Assembly (NCBI GenBank): GCA_900660155.1
Contig: CABFPE010000723.1
Coordinates: forward strand, 186 to 64,185
DNA from: Hofstenia miamia
Taxonomy: Eukaryota; Xenacoelomorpha; Acoela; Hofsteniidae
Reading direction: 5' to 3'
Length of the DNA stretch: 64,000 nucleotides
Part shown: positions 33,946 to 46,080 of the stretch, one piece after another
Numbering within the stretch: the stretch's first letter is position 1
How the letters are laid out: each line of letters begins with the position of its first letter
Program-made: the position numbers and the translations under genes
The notes under the pieces: generated by a model
What the model saw: the letters and a program-made list of their open reading frames with translations, nothing else
Database searches by the model: none
Told to the model about the DNA's origin: nothing

Positions 33946-34680
33946 AAAAAGTTGAATGGAAAGATGTTGTATTGGTAGTAATTATAAATAAAGATTATAC
34001 TTACCTTGCAACTTGCAACAAATACTTTGTGTTCATGCATAAATCTTTCTGATCCTAGATATCCATTAATATGCTCCTTCATTCTTGTTACCAAATGTTG
34101 CTTTGATTCCCTGAAGTATGACTTTTTACAATCACCACCTTTATAATTGTAGACATCAGAGGAAACTGAATTCTTTGGAATAGGATCTTTATTTTGGAAC
34201 AAATCTTTAGTTTTACAAGATATAAATATAGGAATGATCTTTGCGAATTTTAAATTTATATTCATAGTTGTTATTTTCTTCCTTAAACTTTGAATTTGGT
34301 TACATATATAAGGAAGCTTTAAATATGCATTGATCTTGGTTTCATCAAGTTTTTCTTCATTTTTATTTCAAAATAAGTGTTTGAATATTTTTTGACAATG
34401 TGTGCAGATAACCATTATCCTCAAGCATTTTAAAAACTTTGGTGATGGCATCTGTAAGGTGTTTGAAATTTGAGGATGTAAGTTTAGCTCTATTAAGCAA
34501 AGCTTTGATTGTATTTATTTTGTAAGCTTTGTTACAATTTGAATGGCAAGGCAGGTATAATTCAGAATTTCTTTTTTTATGTACCAACTAGTTTTGTATT
34601 TCTTAGTAAAATTGTGTATGCACACATCTAGAAAATTCATTTGTTGCTTACTTGACATTACATGGTGAATTGAATATCTT
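33936..34680 (-). mobile_element. Penelope-like element 3' part with GIY-YIG endonuclease (unit 1)
   Basis: Minus strand, N to C: LYLPCHSNCNKAYKINTIKA and LLNRAKLTSSNFKHL (RT C-terminal region, 34,363-34,587), then FQNKDPIPKNSVSSDVYNYK, DCKKSYFRESKQHLVTRMKEH and LGSERFMHEHKVF, which is the GIY-YIG endonuclease of Penelope-like elements (V-Y-x-Y-x-C..., x-S-Y-x-x-x-S-K-x-x-L-x-x-R-x-x-E-H). The second half of the G-I-Y/Y-I-G motif reads KSYF. Frame breaks separate the two parts. Truncated at the 5' end. Confidence 0.75.
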
Positions 34681-34699
34681 TAAGATGACTATTGTAATG

Positions 34700-36257
34700 A
34701 ATTTTGTGGAAACATTCTGAAAAAACAGTTCGTTTATGGGATAGAATCACTGAAAGAGTGTGACTAGAACCTATTTACACGATGGTCTCTGGCCTGCTGT
34801 GACACATAAGGTACAGGAAATAGTTGATCATGGAGAAGCCATATTAACCCCAACAAGTTTTTTTATTTCAGCCAAAGATTGTTATATTCTTATATGAAGA
34901 GCAAAATATTCCTGAGTATCATTGACTCAGTGGAAGAAAATGAAGCTTTTAAAAACCAATGGCTCGATTTAGTGATGGCTGTAGCTGGCCTATCGTCAAT
35001 GAAGTAATTTTTATCCTCATTATGACGTTGTTGAATTAACTTCTAATATAAGCCAGCAATTATAAGCGATAACATTGAGAAATATAATGTTTCAGAACTG
35101 GTTTATTAATGAAGAGATTTTAAAACCAAAACTAGTATTTTAATTATATAATAAAAAAAGTCTTTTTCGTTGCCTTGTTGATAATATTTGCAAAGTAAAG
35201 TACTGGGAAATCTCAGCATGTCATTTAGATGTTTCCATTACTTATTAATTTTAGAAAAGAAGCACTGTATAATGAATATATTTAGTACTGATTAATTTGC
35301 TTGCTATAGTAAGTTTTTGCAGCAAAAAATAAATATAGATCTTTGTGCAAATTGCAGAATATTTAAAAATGCTTATATTTTTTTCAATGTATAAAGCATG
35401 TGTGTACGTTTCATCAATTATATATATTGTAGAATATTCTTTTCTAGGGACTTCCACATTTTAACATTCTAACCGAACAAACAACAAATGAGTAATAAAT
35501 TGCCATTTTCTTCTTACTTGCAGTTTAGTGAGGTAATTTGGAACCAATTGTATACTCCAACAACAACCCCCCAGAACCCAGAGAAGAAATATCATTGTAA
35601 TTCTTCTGATAGTTGGGATGGCCTCCGGCCGGCGCAGAACTAAGAAAACCAAATCCCGACGCTCAGCTCATCGAAAGTCGAAAGGTCACAATGGCTTGTT
35701 ATCATACATGTAAACAAAAACCTTACTCCTCTAAACCTATGTTATTCCTTAGGGTACAGAAGGGGTTACTGGCATTCAGTTATGGCCACCAGTAGTGTTG
35801 CTGTACCTGAAGGGATGTCCTATATTTAGCTAAGGTAGATGTTAATAATTAATATAAAATAATTAGAAAAAACCATATAAGATAACCAGAAAAGTAAGGG
35901 CCAATTTGAGAAAATTTATTATTATTAAAATGTTAGTAAAGTGTGGTTTGGGAAATATGTAATTAAAAACAATACAACTGATCATTGGGAAATAAAAACT
36001 TAAATTAAGAATTCTGACAGTATCAGAAATCACACTTACAAAAAAGGTAAATATTTACAGCTAACAAAAAGTGCTGAGCAGACGATCAGTCATCAATTTA
36101 ACAATTCAAATTAAATAAAGCAAAGCACTAATGGATGACTAGAAAGTCAGCGACAAATAAAAAATAAGCATATAGCACACGGATTGTAAAATTGCACCGA
36201 AATCTCTCATATTGACCACCAATAATACAAATTAGTTATAATACTTGAGATTATGCT

Positions 36258-36259
<2 letters not shown>
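34700..36259. other. Unit 1, right third, no gene recognised
   Basis: AT-rich. A somewhat GC-richer patch at 35,612-35,800 (gcctccggccggcgcagaac and on) recurs at 42,298-42,480 in unit 2; it may be part of an unnamed repeat. The open frames here are short and unsupported. Confidence 0.45.

Positions 36260-36289
<30 letters not shown>
36260..36289. repeat. (AT)n microsatellite in unit 1
   Basis: About 30 bp of alternating AT, with a matching tract at 42,902-42,927 in unit 2. Confidence 0.9.
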
Positions 36290-36291
<2 letters not shown>

Positions 36292-36989
36292 CATTATCAG
36301 GGTTAGCATAACCATAGAGTAAACCAAGTTATAGCATTCTGAAAAACTAGTATCTACTATTGAGTAGACAAAGAAATTCCATTCACCGTAATTTAGAGCA
36401 TAGTTTGCATGAAAAAACAATATTAGCATTTTCAGTGATCGAGAATACATAGCATCTAATTATGAAAAGACATAACTGTGTGAAAGTGGAGGTAATATAA
36501 TTTACATAGCAATTAGTGCCGGAGTGATGCAAGAAATCCATCATCAAATTAACAAAACAAATACTACTGGAATACCTAAACCCTTGATTAGAATGAGCTT
36601 GTGCAGTGGGGATATAGCCCCAAGAACGACCTGCGGGGAAATATTCTACTGCACAACCTCCCTTAACTCTGTAACAAATTTAGCTATTCGGATCATCTGA
36701 GTAACTAATGGGATGAAAAATAATACGTTTTAATCAAGCAAAAACTTCTTATTAGCTGATCACGAGTAATATTGCCCTATTTATATTAAACAATTTAAAA
36801 ATAATAAAACTAAATATATCAATCTGCAAATCACAGAACTAAAAAAGTGTTTATATATGACGTCAACGTCAGCATGGCTGAATTCAAAATGTGGGCAAAT
36901 TTCAGCTTCTTGTAGATGCCTAGTGGTGATGATGGCAGCGTGACGGAAATAAAATGATAAGATGAAGGTAATTGGCTTCTATATAGCTG

Positions 36990-36994
<5 letters not shown>

Positions 36995-37050
<56 letters not shown>
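36995..37050. repeat. (AT)n tract between the two units
   Basis: About 56 bp of alternating AT at the junction of the tandem units. Confidence 0.95.
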
Positions 37051-37052
<2 letters not shown>

Positions 37053-37399
37053 CCTAATATTACTAAAATTTTTTTTTCTATTTTCAAATGCATACCATTT
37101 ATATTTTTTGCTAATGCTATAAGATACTCAAATATGTAATTTTGTCTTCATAGCGTAATTGCAACAAGTGTCGACCGAGCTTCAAAGTTTAGTAAAAAAC
37201 GTTATTTCGTCTTGATATTTCAGTCTGCTATAATATCACTATAAATGTTATATAATCACTACAAATTTTATAAAATATTTGAATAAAAGTAAAAAATCAA
37301 TTAGATCCCATGTTTAACATTTAGGGTTCCAATCCCATTTTAGTACCAAGTAAGGGAAATTTCAATTTACTGGGTTTTTTAACATCTGGATACAATTTT

Positions 37400-38450
37400 C
37401 TATGTTCCTGTACACAGCACTGCAAGAACTGTTTTTTTCCTCTTCAGCCGTAAAAAGCCCGTTAAGATTTGCTTAATTTAAAGGCCAATTCAGCTGTATC
37501 ATTTACAACTCTCAAATAACTAAATAATTTTCTTTTAGCTTCCAGAAATGCAGCGTGTATTGCTCCAAGAAAGTATATCTTCCTTTAGAAAACAGTCTGC
37601 AATCATCAAGTGTTTTATCTGAAGAAAAAATAAGAATATATATATATATATATATATATCAATAGCAATATACAAATGTCACACAAAGTAAATTTAACTT
37701 ATTAAACGGCTTTTAAGTCCTCTTCTTTCCCAATGGATCATAGCGCTTGCTAGAATCTGAGATTTTGTGCTTGTTGAAGTTGGCTATCATTTTCTATTGA
37801 GTTTAGTTGCCAACTTCATCATCAAATAGTGATAGCATTACTGTCTCATTCACATAAGTACCACAAATAATGGCTAAACTTTTTCATACTCTTTTAACAT
37901 CTTCAAAAGTTCAAATCTTGGTTAGGTGCTTTAGTCACAACTTTGCATTTAAGCCACGATAAACAAGCAAACATCTTGTGGAGACATTTTGTCTTTTCAG
38001 TTAATTTGCATTGTGACTGAAATAAACATATTTTTTAAAGAATAGATTGCTCTCACGATCCAGTGTGCTTGATGCATAGTTCCAAGGGCCTTTGTCTTAG
38101 TTTTCCCTCTATGTCTTATCCCAAAAATAATACACACAGTTCTACCTATTCGTGGTATTATTCTCTTACAAAACCTTGGTCTAATTCTGTCCCAGCAATA
38201 CGTCCTTTAACGAAATTTAAAGATGATTCAATATATACTAGAATCGATGCTTTTCCTATTTTCTCTGAAGTTTTTGAGCATCGTAGTATCTGGGCTACTA
38301 GTAATTTGCTTAATCTTGCATTCAAAGACAGCTTTTAGGACCAATTCATAAACATGATGATGACAGGCGAAAAGCAGCAATTCTCCGAATGACCTGGCAG
38401 TCTTTGTTTCATTAAAAATAATTTATCTTTGTCTATTTTCATTCTCTCCA
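37400..38450 (-). pseudogene. Decayed copy of the same uncharacterised family (unit 2)
   Basis: Same order as unit 1, but extends further upstream: 38,230-38,450 on the minus strand gives FNETKTARSFGELLLFACHH and LKAVFECKIKQITSSPDTTM, a region replaced by unrelated sequence in unit 1. Its short intron has gained an (AT)n run at 37,637-37,660. More stops than unit 1 in the shared part. The matching plus-strand open frame (38,063-38,338) is an antisense shadow. Confidence 0.6.
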
Positions 38451-39388
38451 AAGCATCAGCATGTGCAATATCAATTTCAAAATTTTTTTCTCGGTTCCTG
38501 AACATTACCTGAGTTTTCTGACAATTTTTTCAACTCTGTCCAAACATCATATAGATTAACAAGTTTCTTAATGCAGTTAGGAAATGCCCTTGTAGGAATT
38601 GTTGTTTTTTCCTAATATATGATACACTCCCTAATCACAAGATTTGCACTTTCACTAACAGTCAGTTTAAAATAAAACTAATAGAACTTGTCGATTAGAG
38701 GGTAATTTTGCACCATATATTTGATAGCTAGGCGATCCAATTAGGGAAATATTTATGTTGATCACTCGGTAATTTCACTGACATGTTAACGCACTAATCA
38801 ATGGAGCACTAATAATCTAAAAAACACGTATGAATTGACAAATTGAACATGTACTTATAAGTCACAGAACAGAAAATACACAAAAGTGTGGAAAAGTTTA
38901 AATAGCAAGTCAAATTAATATTTATTTCTAAACAATATAATGCTCATACGAAACTTTAAGGAAGGTATGCGTAAAAAATTATCGAACTTGAAATATAAGG
39001 GAACCCTAATATATATATATATATATATATCAAGGACATACTAATTTACAAAGACGGGAAATCAAAACAATCAGTGGCCAAATAATGAGTTGGCTGATAT
39101 CATTTCCTCAATTTATATAATAATAATTTTATACATTCATATATTTTCATTGAAAATTGTGCAACATTATTTACATATTTTCAACCAAATATTGTTGTTT
39201 TTTGATTAAAAGTTTCAAAGTAAACAATTATTCATGGAGCTATGCACGTAATTTAATCACTTGGTAAGCGTTATTCATCATTACCAGTCACTTTAATGGG
39301 TAGGAAATGCTGTTAGAAATTGCAAATCAAACTGTGATTCACAAAATGAAACAAAAATTGTGTATGGATTTTAATCTAATGTTCACAA

Positions 39389-39560
39389 AAGAAGGCAATG
39401 GTTAAATGCTTTGCCCAACATTTTGCCTAAATCGCCTATAAGAAATATGGGAGTTTGTGAACTTCATTGGCCACGTAACTCTAAATTTTCAAAAATAAAA
39501 GGAAATTTAATGCCAGTAGAACCTTCATTTCTTTTTAATGTGCGAGAGTCTTTTATTTGA
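39389..39560 (+). pseudogene. THAP-type zinc finger fragment (unit 2)
   Basis: Sequence appears identical to the unit 1 fragment (offset 6,785). Confidence 0.6.
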
Positions 39561-39914
39561 CAAACTAATACTGTACCACAATAATTTCTCGCATGTACAA
39601 GGGCCATGTATTTATTTATATTTAGGGTTATTTATAAGCAAGATCTATAAGAGGCAAAAGCAGCACGGTTGTGAAATTCCATTTATCATTCATCATAACA
39701 ATACTGCATTCACTGAGCTACTTTCTTTTTGAGTCACAAGCCATTGCATAGCATTGGAGATCGCTGCTGGTTACAATTTCCTTCTTGATTGCATGGATCT
39801 GCTTCAGGTTCTGACCCTAATGATATCTTCTGTTCCTAAAAATGTTGTAATAAAGTTAATACATAAGATATAGTTAATTAATTGAGGAGTAAGAGATAGT
39901 TGGAATCTACTACT

Positions 39915-40735
39915 CAGTAGGAAATCCTGTTTGTACTCTACAAATAGTGATAGCAAAAGCTATTACAGTCAATCCTAAGCAGTGTGTTGATTCTACACTA
40001 CCACTCCAGATAACTGCAAAGTTATCAGACACATAAATAATGTGCAAGTGCAGTAATTGACAAATTAAAAGACATCTTCTCACAACAAGGAATTCCACAT
40101 GAAATTGTTGCAGACAACAATCCCTTTGGTTCTGCTGAATGTAGGAGCTTTGCACATGGTCTAGATATCTTTGTATCATGCAGTAGTACTTGCTATCCAC
40201 AATCCAATGGAATAGCTGAGACATGAGATAAGACATTAAAAAGATTTTCAAGCAAAATCGTTGCTATTTAATAGCATTGTTGGACTACAACAACATGCCT
40301 ATGTTCAAATGTACTTATGAGTCAGAGTGCACTCATACCAAAAGTAGCTTCTCAAACTTAATTTAAAAGAACTGAAAGAAAATATAGATTATCACAAGAA
40401 AAGTCTTACAATTGACAAACACATAAATTACAAGAACTAGATCCAGGAGCAAGTTTACATGTTGTATCATTAGGCAATGCAATTGGAACAATAATTGGGA
40501 ACTTTCAAAGCATGCCACCTATTTTATTGACTTTGATGATATACCTCCACAAACTGAAGACCTTCTTACAGTAGAAAGAGAAAGTAACTGTAAAAAGAAG
40601 GGATTGAGGATGAAGCTCAAGAATATGCCAGTCCAAGCAGTGAATATAGGAGAGGACGACCCAATCATATAAGAAAACCACGTCAGTTTTTTGGATGCAC
40701 TATTGATTCTTGCCAAAGATTCACTTGACTAAAAA
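39915..40735 (+). mobile_element. Ty3-type integrase fossil (unit 2)
   Basis: Second copy of the same fossil, created by the tandem duplication rather than by separate insertion. The first 170 bp are diverged from unit 1, the rest is apparently identical. Broken. Confidence 0.75.
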
Positions 40736-40753
40736 GTTGAATGGAAAGATGTT

Positions 40754-41480
40754 TTATTGATAGTAATAATCATTAAAGATTACATTTTCCCTGTAACTTG
40801 CAACAAATACTTTGTGTTCATGCATAAATCTTTCTGATCCTAGATATCCATTAATATGCTCCTTCATTCTTGTTACCAAATGTTGCTTTGATTCCCTGAA
40901 GTATGACTTTTTACAATCACCACCTTTATAATTGTAGACATCAGAGGAAACTGAATTCTTTGGAATAGGATCTTTATTTTGGAACAAATCTTTAGTTTTA
41001 TAAGATGTAAATATAGGAATGATTTTGTCAATTTTAAATTTATATTGATTGTTTTTATTTTCTTTAAACTTTTAATTTGGTTACATATATAAGGAAGCTT
41101 TAAATATACATTGATCTTGGTTTCATCAAGTTTTTCTTCATTGTTATTGCAAAATAAAGTGCTTGATTTTTTTGGACAATTTGTGCAGATAACCTTTATC
41201 ATCAAGCATTTTAAAAACTTTGTTGATGATATCTGTAAAGTGTTTGTAATTTGAGGATGTAAATTTAGCTCTATTAAGCAAAGCTTTGATTGTATTTATT
41301 TTGTATGCTTTGTTACAATTTGAATGCCAATGCATGTATAATAGAGAATTTTTCTTTTTTTGTACCAACTAGTTTCATCTTTCTTAGTAAAATTGTGTAT
41401 GCACACATCTAGAAAATTCATTTGTTGTTTGCTTGACATTACATGATGAATTGAATATATTTAAGATGACTATTGTAATG
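40754..41480 (-). mobile_element. Penelope-like element 3' part with GIY-YIG endonuclease (unit 2)
   Basis: Same element as in unit 1: QQMNFLDVCIHNFTKKDETS (about 41,380-41,440), LYMHWHSNCNKAYKINTIKA (41,144-41,368), SDVYNYKGGDCKKSYFRESK (40,754-40,987). The GIY-YIG part is nearly identical to unit 1 while the RT part differs at many sites, an example of the patchy identity of the units. Confidence 0.75.
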
Positions 41481-42785
41481 GATTTTGAAAGAGTGTGACT
41501 AGAATTTATTTGCATGATGGTCTCTGGACTGCAGTGACACATAAGGTACCGGAAATAGTTGATCATGAAGAAGCCACATCAACCCCAACAAGTTTATTTA
41601 TTTCAGCCAAAGATTGTTATATTCTTATATGAAGAGCAAAATATTCCTGAGTATCATTGACTAAGTGGAAGAAATTGAAGCTTTTAAAAACCAATGGCTT
41701 GACTTAGTGATGGTTGGAACTGACCTATCATCAATGAAGTAATTTTATCCTCATTATGACACTGTTGAAAAAACTGAATTAAATTCTAATCTTTCTAATG
41801 AAGAGATGCTTAGACCAAAACTAGTTTTTTAATTATATAATGAAAACAGTCTTTTTGGTTGCCTTGTTGATATTATTTGTCAAGTAAAGCCCTGGGAAAT
41901 CTCAGAATGTCCTTTACATGTTTCCATTACTTATTAATTTTAAAAAAGATGCACTTTATAGTGAATATTTTTAGTATTGATTAATTTGCTTGCCATAGTA
42001 AGTTTTGCAGCAAAAAATAAATATAGATCTTTGTGCAAATTGCAGAAAATTTGAAAATGCTTATATTTTTTTTAATGTATAAAACATGTGTGTTCATTTC
42101 ATTAATTATATATATTGTAGTATGTTCTCTTCTAGGGGCTTCCTTCCACATTTTAACATTCTAACCAAATAAACAACAAATGAGTAAAAAATTGCCATTT
42201 TCTTCTTACTTGCAGTTTAGTGAAGTAATGTGGAACAAATTTTATACTTGAACAACAACTCAGAGAAGAAAGATCATTCTAATTCTTCTGATAGTTGAGA
42301 TCGCCTCCACCCTGCGCAGAACTAAAAAACCAAATCCCTACACTCAGCACATCAAAAGTTGAAAGGCCACACTGGCTTGTTATCATCCATGTAAACAAAA
42401 ACCTTACTCCCCTAAACCTATGTTATCCCTTAGGGTACAGAAGGGGTTACTGGCATTCAGTTATGGCCATCAGTAGTGTCAATAATTAATATAAAATAAT
42501 AAGAAAAAACCATATAAGATAACAAGAAAATTAAAGGCCAATTTGAGAAAATTTATTATGCCTAAAATGTTAGTAAAATGCGTTTTGGGAAATATGTAAT
42601 TAAAAACAATTCAACTGGTCATTGGAAATCAAAATTTAAATTAAGAATTCTGACAGTACAAGAAATCACACTCGAAAAATAGGTAAATATTTACAGCTAA
42701 CAAAAAGTGCTGAGCCAATGATCAGTAATCAATTTAACAATTCAAATTAAATAAAGCCAGCAACCAATCAAAAATAAGCAGAAAA

Positions 42786-42927
42786 TACTTGAGATTATGC
42801 TACAATATATATATAGCACACGGATTGTAAAATTGCACCGAAATCTCTCATATTGACCACCAATAATACAAATTAGTTATAATACTTGAGATTATGCTAC
42901 AATATATATATATATATATATATATAT
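42786..42927. repeat. Short internal duplication in unit 2
   Basis: acttgagattatgctacaat occurs at 42,786 and again at 42,883, each followed by an (AT)n run; unit 1 has it once (36,243). The spacing is about 97 bp. Confidence 0.75.
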
Positions 42928-43630
42928 TCTAGCATTATCAGGGTTAGCATAACCATAGAGTAAACCAAGTTATAGCATTCTGAAAAACTAGTATCTACTA
43001 TTGAGTAGACAAAGAAATTCCATTCACCGTAATTTAGAGCATAGTTTGCATGAAAAAACAATATTAGCATTTTCAGTGATCGAGAATACATAGCATCTAA
43101 TTATGAAAAGACATAACTGTGTGAAAGTGGAGGTAATATAATTTACATAGCAATTAGTGCCGGAGTGATGCAAGAAATCCATCATCAAATTAACAAAACA
43201 AATACTACTGGAATACCTAAACCCTTGATTAGAATGAGCTTGTGCAGTGGGGATATAGCCCCAAGAACGACCTGCGGGGAAATATTCTACTGCACAACCT
43301 CCCTTAACTCTGTAACAAATTTAGCTATTCGGATCATCTGAGTAACTAATGGGATGAAAAATAATACGTTTTAATCAAGCAAAAACTTCTTATTAGCTGA
43401 TCACGAGTAATATTGCCCTATTTATATTAAACAATTTAAAAATAATAAAACTAAATATATCAATCTGCAAATCACAGAACTAAAAAAGTGTTTATATATG
43501 ACGTCAACGTCAGCATGGCTGAATTCAAAATGTGGGCAAATTTCAGCTTCTTGTAGATGCCTAGTGGTGATGATGGCAGCGTGACGGAAATAAAATGATA
43601 AGATGAAGGTAATTGGCTTCTATATAGCTG

Positions 43631-43634
<4 letters not shown>

Positions 43635-43695
<61 letters not shown>
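43635..43695. repeat. (AT)n tract, right edge of second unit
   Basis: About 61 bp of alternating AT; the YIYIYI frame here is its artefact. Confidence 0.95.
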
Positions 43696-43699
<4 letters not shown>

Positions 43700-44862
43700 T
43701 TCTAGAACAAGAATAAGTTTTTGCATAAGTCTTAAACATTGGATTAGCAGGACTAACCCTATTGATGTGTCCATACAAAAGCCTTTCAATATTTGCTTTG
43801 AGGCTTGGATAAAATTTCTTTGGTATGTGAAATTAACAATAGTAGAAATAAACTAAAGAAAACATTTAGGAGGTTAACTAAGTAAAATTCAATAAATTGT
43901 TACTTTTATGCAAAATTTATTAAAATTATAATATTCAAAAGCAATTGCTTAACATGAAATCAAGTGTAACAAAAATTATAATGCTAAAAACTGAAATAAA
44001 GCTTGACAAAATGATTTAACCAGAGGCAAAGTTGTCAAATTATAAAAAGAATGTATTTCAAAGCCTTTTAAGGAAGCCAAATGTCACAACTAGCCCATAT
44101 TCACAAAGCTTTTTTAAAAGGCCCAAGCAGTTTGCCCATAAAATAAAAACATTCCTCTTCAAAAATGGTCTGTGTGACAACTTCTTAGCTGCTTCTGCCT
44201 GAAGTATCCTTAACATATTGCAGTTGCTTTGTTTCATTTTTTAACTGCCACTTTTTAGTAATTATAGATCTCGGTTTTTGACTGGATGTTATTTAACCAC
44301 AATTTTTATTAATGCATAACTACTGGTAATTCTCTGGCAAATTGAAAGATATTTGGTTGAGAAAAAATGTCATCTCAAAATAATGGACACGAAAAATAAC
44401 ATAATTTCGTATTTTAATAAAAATTGTATACAAAATAGCAATTCTCTAGGAATTTGACTTTCTATTGGCATATTTTCAGAAGCATAACACAGGCATTGTA
44501 AATAAAAAGTGCTAGATATTCCAATGCACATACACAATCCCACCTTAGTCACCTAACACATATTAAATTGACTCTGCAAGAATCTATCAAATAGAGATGT
44601 GATTAATTTCAAATGGTTCAATGAAAATAGTAATAAACTTTTCTAGATGATTCTGTTTTGCCAAGATTTACTTCATATTATTACACATTATTTAACTAAA
44701 ACATTGAAACTGATTCAAAGCATTCTAGTAACAATGGCTCAATAAAAAATTAAGCAAAATTAATATTTTATGTAATTACTTTGCATGAAAAATATATATT
44801 TAAATACCAAATTGCATTCATTAAATGCAGAAAGTTGTGTAAGATAATTACATAATGCCTAC
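43696..44862. other. Intron sequence downstream of the 45-kb exon
   Basis: No exon or transposon recognised. Contains the donor of the 45-kb exon at its right edge. Confidence 0.5.
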
Positions 44863-45354
44863 CTCCATGAACTCTTATGCTCACACGATCAGCTAAGGGA
44901 AGAGGTTGACCATTACTTATCTCCTTGAAGAATATAAAACTTGAGAAAGGGCAAAATTGATTGGGAGGAATTAATTCATCATTAATTTTTAAGATATCAA
45001 CATTTGTAAATCGTAAATCGCAGCTGTCTTTTGAAATTAATCCAAGATTGCTGTAAACTTGAGGATGAACAGTTGGTGTAGAACTATCATACACATATTC
45101 AGTAAATTCAATGTTTCCACTGGTTCTTTTTACTCTTATATAGAATGAAGATTCGGTTGTCCAGATGCTGCAGGAATCAACTTTAATGTAGATCTTACTG
45201 AAACCATTATCATCAAAATCAAGGACACTGAGTAAATCAACTTTTATATTACATGGTACTCTAATAGTAGCTCCATACAAAGTATAGTTGGATAGGGTTT
45301 CTATTTGCAGAGGATTATTGCAGGATATTTCAGAAAAATATATCAACATCCAAC
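44863..45354 (-). CDS. Ig-superfamily gene, membrane-distal exon (first visible exon)
   Basis: Minus-strand open exon of 492 bp (164 codons). It begins after an acceptor (tttag|gttgg) and ends at a donor (ggag|gtaggc), phase 1 on both sides. It encodes about 163 residues with five cysteines (SCNNP, VPCN, DSCS, DSCDL, QFCPF), possible N-glycosylation at NYT, and beta-rich alternating sequence, consistent with an extracellular N-terminal domain that is longer than the Ig exons further along. I do not recognise its family with certainty; a variable or divergent Ig-like fold is an inference from its place upstream of clear Ig exons and its matching phase. Its final G joins GA of the 29.5-kb exon to give a glycine codon. 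The exon with a signal peptide was not found. It might instead belong to a separate neighbouring gene. Confidence 0.6.
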
Positions 45355-46080
45355 CTAAATGTATATAAATATATTATATTCTCAGAATAGAAATATACTA
45401 TGTTGAATCATTAATGACACTTTTAACAAAAATCCAAAATTGAAAATTATTGACCAAATAAACATAAATTTACACACACTTTCTAAGAACTATGCGCATT
45501 TGCAAAGACTTAACAGCAGTGTTTTAAGGAGAATTAATGTTTAGCAAGCAATTTTTTTGAATATTGAAAAATGGACACTCATGAAAATGTTTAAAATTTA
45601 ATGGTAACATTATTAATTTAATTGATAGAACAATAAATTTTTTGCAATAATATGTTATATTATAAGTTACTCTTGAGAAAATCCATGTACCTGCTCACAC
45701 TGTGTGCATTTCGAGCTCATATCAATTTATTGAAAAATTCTATATATTGTCATCTAATCAATTATCAGATTAAAAATATTGCGGGTGTAATTAAAGGATA
45801 AATTAGTGAGCTAATACATGTCAACAAATATATTAATCATATATACAGTTCAATCATTGATAATATCTTTCAGTAAAGGTGACCAGTGGCTTACTGGGAA
45901 ATGACGTTCTGGAACTACATGCTGGAAATGCATTAGAGTTTGAATCAATTGAAAGCACATATGTCTCAAAATGATTTTAAGCCTCCGAATTTTTTCCAAA
46001 CACGCCTGTAAATGTAATAATGAACTGTCATCAACTACTGTGAACAGTATCATTTATCTGATTGAGCAGCAGCTGTAGTT
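45355..46080. other. Sequence upstream of the 45-kb exon, no first exon seen
   Basis: No minus-strand signal peptide exon could be identified. A 67-codon minus-strand frame at 45,850-46,053 is not recognisable. Confidence 0.4.

Larger units (their letters stand above)
30193..36994. repeat. 6.8-kb tandem duplication, first unit
   Basis: Bounded on the left by (AT)n at 30,193-30,235 and on the right by (AT)n at 36,995-37,050. It aligns end to end with 36,995-43,695. Offset is about 6,785 through the middle and about 6,641 at the right end. Holds a decayed protein-family copy, THAP-like fragment, Ty3 integrase fossil and Penelope-like remnant in that order. Confidence 0.9.
36995..43695. repeat. 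6.7-kb tandem duplication, second unit
   Basis: Starts with the 56-bp (AT)n at 36,995-37,050 and ends with a 61-bp (AT)n at 43,635-43,695. Identity to the first unit is patchy: apparently perfect over about 38,790-39,900, 40,075-40,745 and 42,812-43,634, clearly lower over 37,051-37,980, 39,900-40,075 and 40,745-42,780. Confidence 0.9.

Noticed and set aside
36857-36875. tgacgtcaacgtca near 36,859 (repeated near 43,500) as a CRE-like promoter element
   Set aside because: Single short motif with no promoter or transcript start context; also a palindromic tgacgtca at 61,579 has none.
38063-38338. 91-codon plus-strand frame
   Set aside because: Antisense to the decayed uncharacterised-family copy, which has recognisable motifs on the minus strand.
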